This document shows positions 26,688 through 35,328 of a DNA stretch of 64,000 nucleotides, one piece after another. Source of the stretch: Vibrio lentus (GTDB taxonomy: Bacteria; Pseudomonadota; Gammaproteobacteria; Enterobacterales; Vibrionaceae); the NCBI RefSeq assembly GCF_002875945.1, contig NZ_MCZK01000158.1, positions 88,587-152,586 on the forward strand, given 5' to 3'. A program made the position numbers and the translations under genes. The notes beneath the pieces were generated by a model, which saw nothing but the letters and a program-made list of their open reading frames with translations, was not told the origin of the DNA and did no database searches. Each line of letters starts with the position of its first letter. Positions within the stretch are counted from its first letter, which is position 1.

Positions 26688-26749
26688 TGCTCCTTTTTTA
26701 TAAACGTGGGGCTCGTTTTTGATTGCTTTTTATTTAAACAACATTAAAA

Positions 26750-26768
26750 TAGTTAGCCTTGCTAACTA
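26750..26768. promoter_or_regulatory. Palindromic operator 1 (MarR-type) before the regulator gene
   Basis: TAGTTAGC-CTT-GCTAACTA, a perfect inverted repeat with 8-base arms, ending 26 bases before the MarR start. A near-identical copy lies before the MATE gene, which makes it a likely binding site for this regulator. Confidence 0.75.
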
Positions 26769-26794
26769 AATGTAAATTCTGTGGTTGGAAATCT

Positions 26795-27202
26795 ATGCTG
26801 GATCAGAATCTAGAAAAAATTGAACGCTTTGCTTCTAAGATATGGCGAACTCAAGTGAATGAAGATCCTATCTGCCAATTGAGCTTCAATGAGTACGATT
26901 ATTTGAAGGTCATTCAAGCTTCACCAGAGCCTATTCGGCTAACAGACCTTGCTATTGAGATGCAGGTGACAAAACCTTCAGCCACGACTATGGTTCAAAG
27001 GCTAGAAAGAAAAGGACTAGTAGAACGCCAAGCCTCGCTTGAGGATGCACGCTCTAAGTTGTTAATTTTAACCAAGAAAGCTGAAATTGGTTTGGAAGAA
27101 GAAAGTAAGATTTATCAGGTGATGGCACAAACGCTTGAGAGCCGTTTATCTGAGCAAGAATCCCAACTGTTGAATCAACTGTTAGATAAAGCGTTGAAGT
27201 AA
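26795..27202 (+). CDS. MarR-family transcriptional regulator
   Basis: A 135-residue winged-helix dimer regulator. The recognition region reads LTDLAIEMQVTKPSATTMVQRLERKGLVER, followed by the wing (DARSKLLILT); flanking helices form the dimer interface. I chose the ATG at 26795; an in-frame TTG at 26759 lies inside operator 1. Gene, operator 1, operator 2 and the MATE pump form an apparent autoregulated efflux module. Ligand unknown. Confidence 0.88.
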   Translation: MLDQNLEKIERFASKIWRTQVNEDPICQLSFNEYDYLKVIQASPEPIRLTDLAIEMQVTKPSATTMVQRLERKGLVERQASLEDARSKLLILTKKAEIGLEEESKIYQVMAQTLESRLSEQESQLLNQLLDKALK

Positions 27203-27215
27203 TTAGTTTAAATAT

Positions 27216-27236
27216 TTAGTTAGCCTTGTTAACTAA
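27216..27236. promoter_or_regulatory. Palindromic operator 2 before the MATE gene
   Basis: TTAGTTAGC-CTT-GTTAACTAA, differing from operator 1 by one base within the 19-base core. It starts 13 bases after the marR stop and 60 bases before the transporter start. Confidence 0.75.
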
Positions 27237-27295
27237 CTTTTAGAGTCGTATCTCATTTTAGTGCGGCTCAATAGATGAAGAAAGTAGAGTAAGAA

Positions 27296-28633
27296 ATGAG
27301 TAACTCAATTAGTCGTCAATTCTGGCGATACACAATTCCTACCGTAGCGGCTATGTTGGTTAATGGCCTTTACCAAGTGGTAGATGGCATCTTTATCGGC
27401 CGTTATGTAGGTGCTGATGGACTTGCGGGTATTAACGTCGCGTGGCCTGTTATTGGTTCGATTCTCGGCATTGGTATGTTAGTGGGCGTGGGTACGGGTG
27501 CCCTTGTCTCGATTCGCCAAGGCGAAAAAGACACCAAAGGCGCTAAGCAGATCTTAGCCACGGGTCTAACCTTGCTGTTGGCGATAACGCCAATTGTCTC
27601 CGGGTTGTTGTTTCTGTTTGCTGATAACTTTTTGCTTTGGCAAGGCGCAGAAGGTCGAGTGTATGAGCTTGGCCTGCAGTACTTACATATCCTAATTGGT
27701 GCAAGTGTCTTTACATTAGGCTCTATTGCGATGCCATTTTTACTGCGTAACGATGACAGCCCGAACTTAGCCACGATACTGATGATTGTTGGTGCGGTGA
27801 TCAATATTGTATTGGATTACCTGTTTATCGCTCAGTTTAGCTGGGAGTTGAAGGGGGCGGCATTGGCAACTGCAATTGCTCAGTTTGTGGTAACTGGTCT
27901 GGGTTTGGCTTACTTCTTCTCACGTCGCGCAAACTTGCGTTTACGTTGGAATGAACTGAGGTTGAAGTTATCGGTTATTCCTGAAATCTTCGCTATTGGT
28001 ACATCCAGCTTCTTTATGTACGCTTATGGCTCGATGATGGTGGCGCTGCACAATGCGTTGTTCTCTCAATATGGCGACCAGTTGATGATTGGTGCTTACG
28101 CTATTTTGGGCTACATCGTGACGGTTTATTACCTCACAGCGGAAGGTATCGCAAATGGTATGCAGCCTTTAGTGAGTTACAACCATGGTGCTCGCAATCA
28201 AGCGAATATTCGTAAGTTACTGAAGATTGCGATGGTGAGCTCTGTCTTGATTGGTGTGGCGTTTGTGTTGCTGTTGAACGCGTTCCCACGTGAGTTTGTT
28301 TCCGTCTTTAACTCGGATGAACCTCAGCTAGTTGAGTACACCGTGTTAGGTATTCGACTACACATGTTTGCATTGGCTCTTGATGGCTTCTTAGTGGTAG
28401 CGGGTGCTTACTATCAAGCGGTGAACAAGGGCAGTAAGGCGATGTTTGTGACGATAGGTAACATGCTTATCCAATTACCTTTCTTGTACATTATGCCTAA
28501 GTTGTACGGTGTGCCGGGGATCTGGATTGCTTATCCATTGTCCAATATCGCGTTAAGCGTCGTTGTTATGATCATGCTCTACAAAGATGTAAAGAAGCTC
28601 GACGCTGCGCCGCTGGAAACCGCGACGGCGTAG
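27296..28633 (+). CDS. MATE-family efflux transporter
   Basis: A 445-residue inner-membrane antiporter of the MATE family (Na+ or H+ coupled export of cationic drugs or metabolites), with 12 hydrophobic segments in two related halves. Signature stretches include PTVAAMLVNGLYQVVDGIFIGRYVG at the start and YNHGARNQANIRK near 300. It most resembles the MepA/DinF-like branch rather than NorM, by eye. Probably controlled by the adjacent MarR protein through operator 2. Substrate unknown. Confidence 0.88.
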   Translation: MSNSISRQFWRYTIPTVAAMLVNGLYQVVDGIFIGRYVGADGLAGINVAWPVIGSILGIGMLVGVGTGALVSIRQGEKDTKGAKQILATGLTLLLAITPIVSGLLFLFADNFLLWQGAEGRVYELGLQYLHILIGASVFTLGSIAMPFLLRNDDSPNLATILMIVGAVINIVLDYLFIAQFSWELKGAALATAIAQFVVTGLGLAYFFSRRANLRLRWNELRLKLSVIPEIFAIGTSSFFMYAYGSMMVALHNALFSQYGDQLMIGAYAILGYIVTVYYLTAEGIANGMQPLVSYNHGARNQANIRKLLKIAMVSSVLIGVAFVLLLNAFPREFVSVFNSDEPQLVEYTVLGIRLHMFALALDGFLVVAGAYYQAVNKGSKAMFVTIGNMLIQLPFLYIMPKLYGVPGIWIAYPLSNIALSVVVMIMLYKDVKKLDAAPLETATA

Positions 28634-28656
28634 ATCGTTTTTCTTAAACTGAATGA

Positions 28657-28688
28657 TAAAAGGTCTAGCGAATGCTAGACCTTTTTTG
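28657..28688 (+). terminator. Terminator after the MATE gene
   Basis: AAAAGGTCTAGC-GAAT-GCTAGACCTTTTTT. It may also serve ubiV on the opposite strand, since A residues precede the stem. Confidence 0.88.
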
Positions 28689-28719
28689 TATCTGTTTCTG
28701 ATTGATTCAACAAGAGGTG

Positions 28720-29598
28720 TTAGATGTTCTTAACTTCTAAACCTGCAAGTTGATGCCAGTAACCGTTGCATTGACGGCTTTCAATGGTCATCGGTTTTTG
28801 GCCATGCTCATTGGCTTTGAAGTTGTTGATCTCAGAGAAGGTATCGATGCCTAACGGGCTTAAACGAACAACGTCGACCAAGTCATGCATGCTCGGCAAG
28901 TCATTGACTAGGTTGTAGCAGTAACCCGATTGGGTTTGGATACCGTTAAGGTTAAAGACCGACTGACCTTCTTGGCTATCGACTTGTAGACCTGTTGGGT
29001 ATTTGATGCAGCAGGTTTCGCAATCGTCTTTGGCTTTGTTTTCAGCGCGAGCGGTAAAGCAGCGTGCTGAGTAAGCAAGCGGTAAGTAGCCGTGGCTAAA
29101 CACTTCGACTTCGAATTTATTACGAATATTAAGCTCTTCGCATTGTGTCATGACGTTGCTTAACCATTCGCGAGAAAGCTCAACAGGCATACACCAGCGC
29201 GTCATACCTTGCTTCAAGAACAGGTTCAGAGTGCGTGCATTGTAGGTGTTAACCGCAGGGCCAACCACGAAAGGTACTTTGCTTTCGCTGGCTAGTTGAA
29301 TGGCAGATACATCGTTGGCTTCAATCGCAAAGTCACCATTGTCGATGTACTTCTTCATGATGTTGACTTCGCTTGGCGCTTCCAACAAGGCCATCGTCGA
29401 TAGCACCACTTGTTTACCTGAAGCAGACAGCTCTTTGGCAATGTCCATCCAATGCTTGGCTTTCATCTCACGGCGCTTTGAACACACTGCTTCACCAAGG
29501 TAGATGATGTCGGCAGAGCTAGACTTTGCTTGCTCATAGAAGCTTTCAACGTCCTGTTTTGGCCAAAAGTAGAGTAGAGGGCCTAATGCGTATTTCAT
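28720..29598 (-). CDS. ubiV: Oxygen-independent ubiquinone hydroxylation protein UbiV
   Basis: 292-residue U32-family protein with a [4Fe-4S] cluster; with UbiU it hydroxylates the ubiquinone ring without O2. Cysteines in the family pattern: one near residue 40 (AVCSKRRE) and three in a C-terminal set (RCFTARAENKAKDDCETCC). The start MKYALGPLLYF is preceded by GGAG at six bases; an upstream in-frame ATG (29610) overlaps that site and is unlikely. 18 bases after ubiU, same operon. Confidence 0.93.
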   Translation of the reverse strand: MKYALGPLLYFWPKQDVESFYEQAKSSSADIIYLGEAVCSKRREMKAKHWMDIAKELSASGKQVVLSTMALLEAPSEVNIMKKYIDNGDFAIEANDVSAIQLASESKVPFVVGPAVNTYNARTLNLFLKQGMTRWCMPVELSREWLSNVMTQCEELNIRNKFEVEVFSHGYLPLAYSARCFTARAENKAKDDCETCCIKYPTGLQVDSQEGQSVFNLNGIQTQSGYCYNLVNDLPSMHDLVDVVRLSPLGIDTFSEINNFKANEHGQKPMTIESRQCNGYWHQLAGLEVKNI

Positions 29599-29616
29599 TG
29601 AGTTCTCCATTTGGCG

Positions 29617-30630
29617 CTATTGCCATTTACGGTGGTAAGCACCAAGGGTAGTTTGTGTGCCTTCAGATACGTTCGCCAGTGTCGTATTCCAAGCTTGTTC
29701 TACTTGGTATTGTTCTGGATTCGCTAAGTAGCGATCAATGGCCGCACGCCACGTACGAGTCACTTGTTCAACATAAGCCGGGCTGCGTTGGCGGCCTTCA
29801 ATCTTCACAGAAGCAACATTTGCAGCAAAAAGCTCTGGCAGCATTGATAGCGTGTTAAGGCTAGTTGGCTCTTCAAGTGCATGGTAGCGCTTACGTTCAC
29901 CATCGATGTCCGCTTCAAAACGACCCTTACACAGTGTTGGGTAGCCCGCGTTTTCGCCTGCTACGTACTTGTCGATAAGAATCTCATTCAAACGCGACTC
30001 TAGTCCTGTTTCTGTTTCTTGCCAGCGTACATATTTCGCCGGAGAACAAGCGCCCACCGTGTTAGGGGACTCACCGGTCATGTATGAAGAGAGGTAGCAA
30101 CGGCCTTCAGCCATGATGCACAAACTACCGAAAGCGAATACTTCAAGGTCAACGTCAGAGGTGATGTTACGAGAAAGCTGTTTGACCTGATGAATCGACA
30201 ATACGCGAGGTAATACCACACGCTTTACATTGAAGTTCTTGTGATAGAAGTCGATTGCAGCTGCATTGGTCGCAGAAGCTTGTACGGACAGATGCAGTTC
30301 TAGATCCGGATATTTGTTTGCTGCGTACTCAAGAACCGCAATATCCGCGATGATCAGTGCATCAACACCTAGCGCTGCCGCGTTGTCTACGGCACTGGTC
30401 CAACGTTCGAAACCATTTGGGTGAGCAAAAGTATTTAAGGCAACGTGAATTTTCTTGTTGCGGTCATGCACGTATTGCACGGCACGATCGAGCTTTTTAC
30501 CCGCAAAGTTAAGGCCTGCAAAGTGTCGGGCATTGGTATCGTCTTTGAATCCGATATAGACAGCATCCGCACCGCAATCAATGGCGGTTTTCAAAGCAGG
30601 TAAGTTACCCGCTGGGCATAAGAGTTCCAT
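29617..30630 (-). CDS. ubiU: Oxygen-independent ubiquinone hydroxylation protein UbiU
   Basis: 337-residue U32-family iron-sulfur protein, partner of UbiV. Begins MELLCPAGNLPALKTAIDCGADAVYIG. Cluster cysteines are visible in SLCIMAEGRCYLSS, GACSP and TLCKGRFE. The pair acts in anaerobic ubiquinone synthesis with UbiT. In E. coli ubiUV and ubiT are adjacent and divergent; here rocS lies between them on the ubiUV strand. Confidence 0.94.
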   Translation of the reverse strand: MELLCPAGNLPALKTAIDCGADAVYIGFKDDTNARHFAGLNFAGKKLDRAVQYVHDRNKKIHVALNTFAHPNGFERWTSAVDNAAALGVDALIIADIAVLEYAANKYPDLELHLSVQASATNAAAIDFYHKNFNVKRVVLPRVLSIHQVKQLSRNITSDVDLEVFAFGSLCIMAEGRCYLSSYMTGESPNTVGACSPAKYVRWQETETGLESRLNEILIDKYVAGENAGYPTLCKGRFEADIDGERKRYHALEEPTSLNTLSMLPELFAANVASVKIEGRQRSPAYVEQVTRTWRAAIDRYLANPEQYQVEQAWNTTLANVSEGTQTTLGAYHRKWQ

Positions 30631-30842
30631 TTGCTCACTACCAGTAGAATGAAATTGAAGCGGGCATTTTATGAAGAATTATGAATGACGGAATTGATGT
30701 AAGGCAGGTTTAGATGGATAAATCTGCTTTTACTCCGTTTGAGGTACTGACGAGTGGTGCTTTTGTGCTTTGGGTCGTTTTCGGTTAGCGAATCTTTATG
30801 GTTTGGCTTGTTTGCATAACGAAGCCAAGTTGTATCGCTTCG

Positions 30843-32882
30843 CTAGTTCTTGTGGCGGCGGTTTTGTGCGAATAGCTCTTCAACATCTTGTTTCGGCTGT
30901 GGTCGATAGAAGTGGAAACCTTGAATGGAACTACAGTTGAGGTTTGATAGAAGAGTCGCTTGCTCACTGGTTTCGACACCTTCTGCAACCACGGTTAAAT
31001 CGAGAGACTTACCAAGGTTGATGATGTTTTCAATCACAGTGATTTGCTTTGGTAGCGTATCGATATCAGAGATAAACGCACGGTCAATTTTGAGCTCGTC
31101 AATCGGGAAGCGAGCTAGGTAAGACAGCGATGAATAGCCTGTACCAAAGTCATCGATGGATAAGGCGAATCCTAATTTCTTGATAGCGTTGAGCATCTGC
31201 AGCGTGTGCTCACTGTCACTCATCACAGCACTTTCTGTCAGCTCAAAAGTAATTGCGCTTGGATCAAGCTCTGTTGAACGGAGTAATTTCTCAACGTAAT
31301 CAATCAGTTTCGGGTTACCAAACTGTTCTGGAGACAAGTTGATAGCCACTCGACCTGGCAGGATACCTTGCATCTTCCAACGCTTAACTGTCGCAAATAC
31401 TTCACGCATCACCACACGACCAAGTTGTTCGATAAGACCTGCACGTTCCGCAACTGGGATGAATGCGGCAGGGCTGATGTAACCTTCAACAGGGTGCTTC
31501 CAACGAACCAGAGCTTCTGCGCCGTTGATGGTGAAATCACGGGCATTCACCTTTGGCTGATACCAAACCTCGAGTCCATTTTGTTGCAATGCCTTCTGAA
31601 GCTCTATCTCAAGCCACAGTCGCATACGTGCTTCTTTGTTCATCTGCTCGTTGAACTTAATCAGACGGTTACGCCCACGATCTTTAGCTTCATACATCGC
31701 AGTATCAGCGTTTTGCAGCAGGATACGTGCATCAGTACCATCTTGAGGAAAGCTCACGCTGCCAATAGAGCAGGCTAGGCGTTTACTAAAATGGTGAAGG
31801 TCGAAGGGTTGATTGATCAGAGCAATGATCTTTTCAGATAAGGCTTCAGGCGTTCGTTGATGTTCCGGTTCTGGCAGGATGATACCAAATTCATCTCCGC
31901 CAAGGTGGCCGACTACCGCTTGACGAGGGAGTAGGCGTTTTAGGCGCGAAGCGACTTCTTTGATGACCTTATCACCGATGTGATGGCCAAGTGAGTCATT
32001 GATATTCTTGAAGTTATCAATGTCTAAGTAGAGCATCACAACCGGTGTATTGTTGTGAATAAATTGCTCAAGGCGCTTGGTAAATCCTACTCGATTGTAG
32101 AGTTTGGTGAGCGCATCAATATAGGCATCTTCACTGTTTGCCGGAGTAAACTGCTTTGCTGTTTCCTGTGCATCTTGGATGAGTACTAATTGTGTACTGT
32201 TTCCTAGCACGGCGGTCGAATCGATATGAAGTTGAACCTTACGTTCAAAGCCACATCGAGCCCCAGTTAAACAAACCAAACCCGACTCAGAAATAATAGA
32301 ACTCAGGCTATTGTTGAAGACAGTTTTGGTTTGTTCATCGATAAACAGACGGCCCAGTTCTTCACCTAGCAACTCTGAAGGTGAGTTGAAACCAAGTAAC
32401 CTTGCTGCTGCAGGGTTAGATGACAAGATGTAGTCGTTCTCAACCAAAAGCAGCCCGTCTGGCAGCAGTTGAGAAAGCTTGTGGAACTTCGCTTCAGATT
32501 CTTCTAGAGAGCGAACGAGGACTTGATTTTCTGAGGTGTCAAAGGCGTGAAATACGATGTAATCGGTTTTGTTGCCGCTAGTGAGGGGAGCAAGGCTAAA
32601 ATGAAGGCTAGTGTCGAGGTCAGTCTCGTTGAGAGTGACTTCCGCTTCAATCGTTTCACCATTGAATGCACGCTCATAATAAGGCTTTAGATGTTGGTAG
32701 AATTGCTCGCCTAAGGTTTGACGATCATTCATGCCTGCAAGCTCAGTTTGAGTTAAACCAGCAATATCACAGTAACGCTCATTCACTATAAGGTAATTAT
32801 GTTGAGCATCAAGAACTGCAAAAAAGAACGGGCTGTTCGCAGTTAACTGAGTAAACCAATGTTGTAGTTGCTGGGGAGGCAT
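30843..32882 (-). CDS. rocS: PAS-GGDEF-EAL cyclic-di-GMP enzyme, RocS-like
   Basis: 679-residue protein with two PAS-like domains (about 5-125 and 133-240), a GGDEF domain and an EAL domain. GGDEF is intact (about residue 327) and so is EAL (E456 in GAEALVRWKHP), with DDFGTGYSSLSYL, ELKIDRAF and VVAEGVE, so phosphodiesterase chemistry is possible and cyclase activity is not excluded. No membrane segment is seen, so it should be cytosolic. In V. cholerae the homologue next to ubiUV is RocS, which affects rugosity and motility. I use ATG at 32882; TTG directly before it is also in frame. Confidence 0.88.
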   Translation of the reverse strand: MPPQQLQHWFTQLTANSPFFFAVLDAQHNYLIVNERYCDIAGLTQTELAGMNDRQTLGEQFYQHLKPYYERAFNGETIEAEVTLNETDLDTSLHFSLAPLTSGNKTDYIVFHAFDTSENQVLVRSLEESEAKFHKLSQLLPDGLLLVENDYILSSNPAAARLLGFNSPSELLGEELGRLFIDEQTKTVFNNSLSSIISESGLVCLTGARCGFERKVQLHIDSTAVLGNSTQLVLIQDAQETAKQFTPANSEDAYIDALTKLYNRVGFTKRLEQFIHNNTPVVMLYLDIDNFKNINDSLGHHIGDKVIKEVASRLKRLLPRQAVVGHLGGDEFGIILPEPEHQRTPEALSEKIIALINQPFDLHHFSKRLACSIGSVSFPQDGTDARILLQNADTAMYEAKDRGRNRLIKFNEQMNKEARMRLWLEIELQKALQQNGLEVWYQPKVNARDFTINGAEALVRWKHPVEGYISPAAFIPVAERAGLIEQLGRVVMREVFATVKRWKMQGILPGRVAINLSPEQFGNPKLIDYVEKLLRSTELDPSAITFELTESAVMSDSEHTLQMLNAIKKLGFALSIDDFGTGYSSLSYLARFPIDELKIDRAFISDIDTLPKQITVIENIINLGKSLDLTVVAEGVETSEQATLLSNLNCSSIQGFHFYRPQPKQDVEELFAQNRRHKN

Positions 32883-33139
32883 CAAAGTACTACCAATTCT
32901 CCAAGAGCTTGAATATTCACTATAGATAAATACTTATTACTTGTGTGTAATTGTCGGTATCTACCTGTGAGCGCAGCGATTCGCTGTAATTCTCATTACC
33001 TGAGTTACTATAACTGTGATTTTCAGGATATTAAAGGTCGAGTATCAAAGAGGAGTAAATTTGATACATAACAGTAACTGAGTTTTTAACATCATTTATG
33101 ATGCATTCCATATTATTGACAAAGTTACGGATAAGTCAC

Positions 33140-33667
33140 GTGATAAACAAGATTCGCACTCAACTAGTTCAAAATGCCGCATCAATTTTGCGATCTCCAG
33201 TCCAGTTATTGCCTAAAACAGTACAAAAAAGAGCCTTATTGGAGGCGCTGAAAAGTGTATTCAAAGAAGCTCTAGAAGACGGTGACTTTGAGTTCCTTGA
33301 AGATAAGTGGCTTAAAGTTTCGATCAAAGATATGGGATTAAGTTGGTGTATTAGCTACCAAAATGAGCAACTAGTTGTAGCTGATAAAGAGGTTTCTGAA
33401 GATGTAAGCTTTAGCGGTAACCTTAATGATCTTGTGCTTATTGCAGGGCGTAAAGAAGACCCAGATACGCTTTTTTTCCAACGTAGACTGTCGATTGAGG
33501 GTGATACTGAGCTCGGTTTAGAAGTCAAAAACTTGATGGATAGCGTAGATTTGGACTTATTGCCGACTCCGATGAAAACTTTGTTAAATCAATTAGCTGA
33601 TTTTGTGCAGAAGGGAGTACAATCCCCAGATACACAAAGTGAGGTAATGAATGCTTATTCGAACTGA
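33140..33667 (+). CDS. ubiT: Ubiquinone anaerobic biosynthesis accessory factor UbiT (SCP2 domain)
   Basis: 175-residue SCP2 (sterol-carrier) lipid-binding protein, thought to hold ubiquinone intermediates in anaerobic synthesis. Core motif DPDTLFFQRRLSIEGDTELGLEVKNLMDS. I chose GTG at 33140 because the resulting start MINKIRTQLV lines up with E. coli UbiT; ATGs at 33098 and 33101 lack a ribosome-binding site. Its end overlaps yhbS by 17 bases. Confidence 0.85.
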   Translation: MINKIRTQLVQNAASILRSPVQLLPKTVQKRALLEALKSVFKEALEDGDFEFLEDKWLKVSIKDMGLSWCISYQNEQLVVADKEVSEDVSFSGNLNDLVLIAGRKEDPDTLFFQRRLSIEGDTELGLEVKNLMDSVDLDLLPTPMKTLLNQLADFVQKGVQSPDTQSEVMNAYSN

Positions 33668-34154
33668 AGCACCGGCAGATATACTTGTCATCGATCGTTT
33701 ATTGAAATCTGTTTTTGAAACGGATGCAGAAGCTAATTTGGTTATGAGCTTACGTGAGAATAGTCATTTAACCTTGTCGCTGGTGGCTTGTTCAGATGAC
33801 GGCGAGGTGGTTGGTCACCTGATGTTCAGCCCTGTGACGCTTGATGGCGAAGACCACAACTGGCAAGGCTTAGCTCCTTTAGCGGTAAAGGCAGAGTGCA
33901 GAAACCAAGGCATCGCAAAATCTTTAGTTGAAGAAGCTTTCTCTATTTTGGTGGATTTTGGTTACCCAGCCTGTGTTGTGCTCGGTGATCCTGCTTACTA
34001 CGGTCGTTTTGGTTTTAAAGCCGCAAGTGAGTTTGGCTTTAGCTGCATTTGGGATGTACCTGAAGGTGCCTTCCAAGCTATCGAGTTAGTCGACGGCGTA
34101 CTTGCTGGCCATTCGGGTAAGATTGCCTACAGCCCAGAGTTTAACGACTTATAG
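33651..34154 (+). CDS. yhbS: GNAT-family N-acetyltransferase YhbS
   Basis: 167-residue acetyl-CoA-dependent transferase. The acetyl-CoA loop is AECRNQGIAKSLVEEAF (about residues 81-97), and VVLGDPAYYGRFGFKAA marks the YhbS subgroup. Starts inside the end of ubiT with GAGG upstream, so translation is coupled. The ubiT-yhbS pairing also occurs in E. coli. Substrate unknown. Confidence 0.9.
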   Translation: MLIRTEAPADILVIDRLLKSVFETDAEANLVMSLRENSHLTLSLVACSDDGEVVGHLMFSPVTLDGEDHNWQGLAPLAVKAECRNQGIAKSLVEEAFSILVDFGYPACVVLGDPAYYGRFGFKAASEFGFSCIWDVPEGAFQAIELVDGVLAGHSGKIAYSPEFNDL

Positions 34155-34197
34155 GCCTTATTCACTAAGCAATATGATGCAAACTGATTTAGTCTAA

Positions 34198-34228
34198 ATA
34201 AAGGAGCTTGATGCTCCTTTATTTTTTG
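34198..34228 (+). terminator. Terminator after yhbS
   Basis: TAAAGGAGC-TTGAT-GCTCCTTTA followed by six T residues. Confidence 0.9.
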
Positions 34229-34309
34229 TTAGTATCAGCCCCAATGAGCTCCTTTTCAGCTCGCTCTAACAAGACCAATATCAACAAACCTAAGGTTACA
34301 CCGCTAGAT

Positions 34310-34708
34310 ATGTCACAAACACACGCGCAATACCTGCAAGAGATGGGCATCAGCCAATGGGAGCTTAGCCACCCAGAGCGTTTGGCTGGCTACGAATCTG
34401 AATTGATTCCGCTATCGAGCGACTGCAAGTTACTATTGGTTTCGCCTGAAAAGCCTCAGGAAGATCTCGCCGTGATGTTTGAACGCGTACTTAAAAGTAT
34501 TAAGCTCGACTTATCTCAGGCTTTACACCTTCAACCACAACACTTATCTGCTGTGGATTTAGGTTCGGTTGAATGGATCTGGTTTGCTGGTTGTGAATCT
34601 GCCTATGAACTGAAGGCAAAAACACTTCAATCTCCATTACTGTCTGACATTAACGGTAATAACCAACATCGCCGCGACTTATGGCAACAAATTTGTGCTT
34701 ATGACTAA
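34310..34708 (+). CDS. holD: DNA polymerase III psi subunit
   Basis: 132-residue clamp-loader accessory subunit that bridges chi to the gamma/tau complex. N-terminal MGISQWELSHPERL and C-terminal RRDLWQQICAYD match HolD. The frame is open further upstream into the preceding terminator, so I took ATG 34310 by similarity; no good ribosome-binding site is seen at any candidate, leaving the start uncertain (34244 is the alternative). Overlaps rimI by eight bases, as in E. coli holD-rimI. Confidence 0.88.
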   Translation: MSQTHAQYLQEMGISQWELSHPERLAGYESELIPLSSDCKLLLVSPEKPQEDLAVMFERVLKSIKLDLSQALHLQPQHLSAVDLGSVEWIWFAGCESAYELKAKTLQSPLLSDINGNNQHRRDLWQQICAYD

Positions 34709-35156
34709 TCAATTATTACCGACTTCAGAACAACACCTCGACGCTATTTGGCAAATTGAGCAGACCGCGCATTCTCATCCTTGGTCTGAAAACATGATCC
34801 GTGATCTTAATAGCCGTGGAGGCTGCCACCGTGTTTTAGAGGTGGATGGAGAGGTTGTCGGTTATTTCTATGCTCAGAACATTGTCGGTGAAGTGACTTT
34901 GCTTACGATAGCGGTTGACCCCAAGCAGCAAGGTAAAGGCTACGGAAAAGCTTTGGTTGAGCACTTTCTCGATATGTGTGAACAGGCTGGCGCCGAGAGT
35001 GCTTGGCTGGAAGTTCGCGAAAGTAATGTGCATGCTTTTAATCTTTACGAGAAGGCTGGCTTTAATGAAGTCGACCGTCGTCGTAACTATTACCCAACCA
35101 AGCAAGGCAACGAAGATGCGATCATTATGAGCTACCTTTTTATGTCTTTCAGCTAG
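34701..35156 (+). CDS. rimI: Ribosomal protein S18-alanine N-acetyltransferase RimI
   Basis: 151-residue GNAT enzyme that acetylates the N-terminal Ala of S18. Acetyl-CoA motif VDPKQQGKGYGKALVEHFL (about 74-92) and the YEKAGFNEVDRRRNYYP signature are present. The start ATG lies within the end of holD; a GTG six bases earlier is also possible. Confidence 0.93.
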   Translation: MTNQLLPTSEQHLDAIWQIEQTAHSHPWSENMIRDLNSRGGCHRVLEVDGEVVGYFYAQNIVGEVTLLTIAVDPKQQGKGYGKALVEHFLDMCEQAGAESAWLEVRESNVHAFNLYEKAGFNEVDRRRNYYPTKQGNEDAIIMSYLFMSFS

Positions 35157-35228
35157 TCAAGTTACGTCTTTTCGCTAACTAGATAGCTAATCACAAAATT
35201 AGCCAAAAAATAGGGTGTAAACTGACCC

Positions 35229-35257
35229 TTTAGAAAGTGACACGCTTTCTGTATAAT
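35229..35257 (+). promoter_or_regulatory. Probable prfC promoter
   Basis: TATAAT at 35252-35257 with TTTAGA 17 bases upstream (4 of 6 matches to the -35 consensus). A GAAAG/CTTTC inverted repeat overlaps the spacer. Confidence 0.6.
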
Positions 35258-35271
35258 CCGCACACAGAATT

Positions 35272-35306
35272 CAAGGGCAAGTATTATCTACTTGCCCTTT
35301 TTACGC
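35272..35306 (+). terminator. Terminator-like hairpin between promoter and prfC
   Basis: AAGGGCAAGTA-TTATC-TACTTGCCCTTTTT, starting about 15 bases after the probable -10 and ending about 25 bases before the prfC ATG. Because it lies inside the prfC leader it could attenuate prfC, or it may simply end rimI transcripts from upstream. Confidence 0.75.
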
Positions 35307-35328
35307 TTTAGATCAGCAAAGGGCGACT

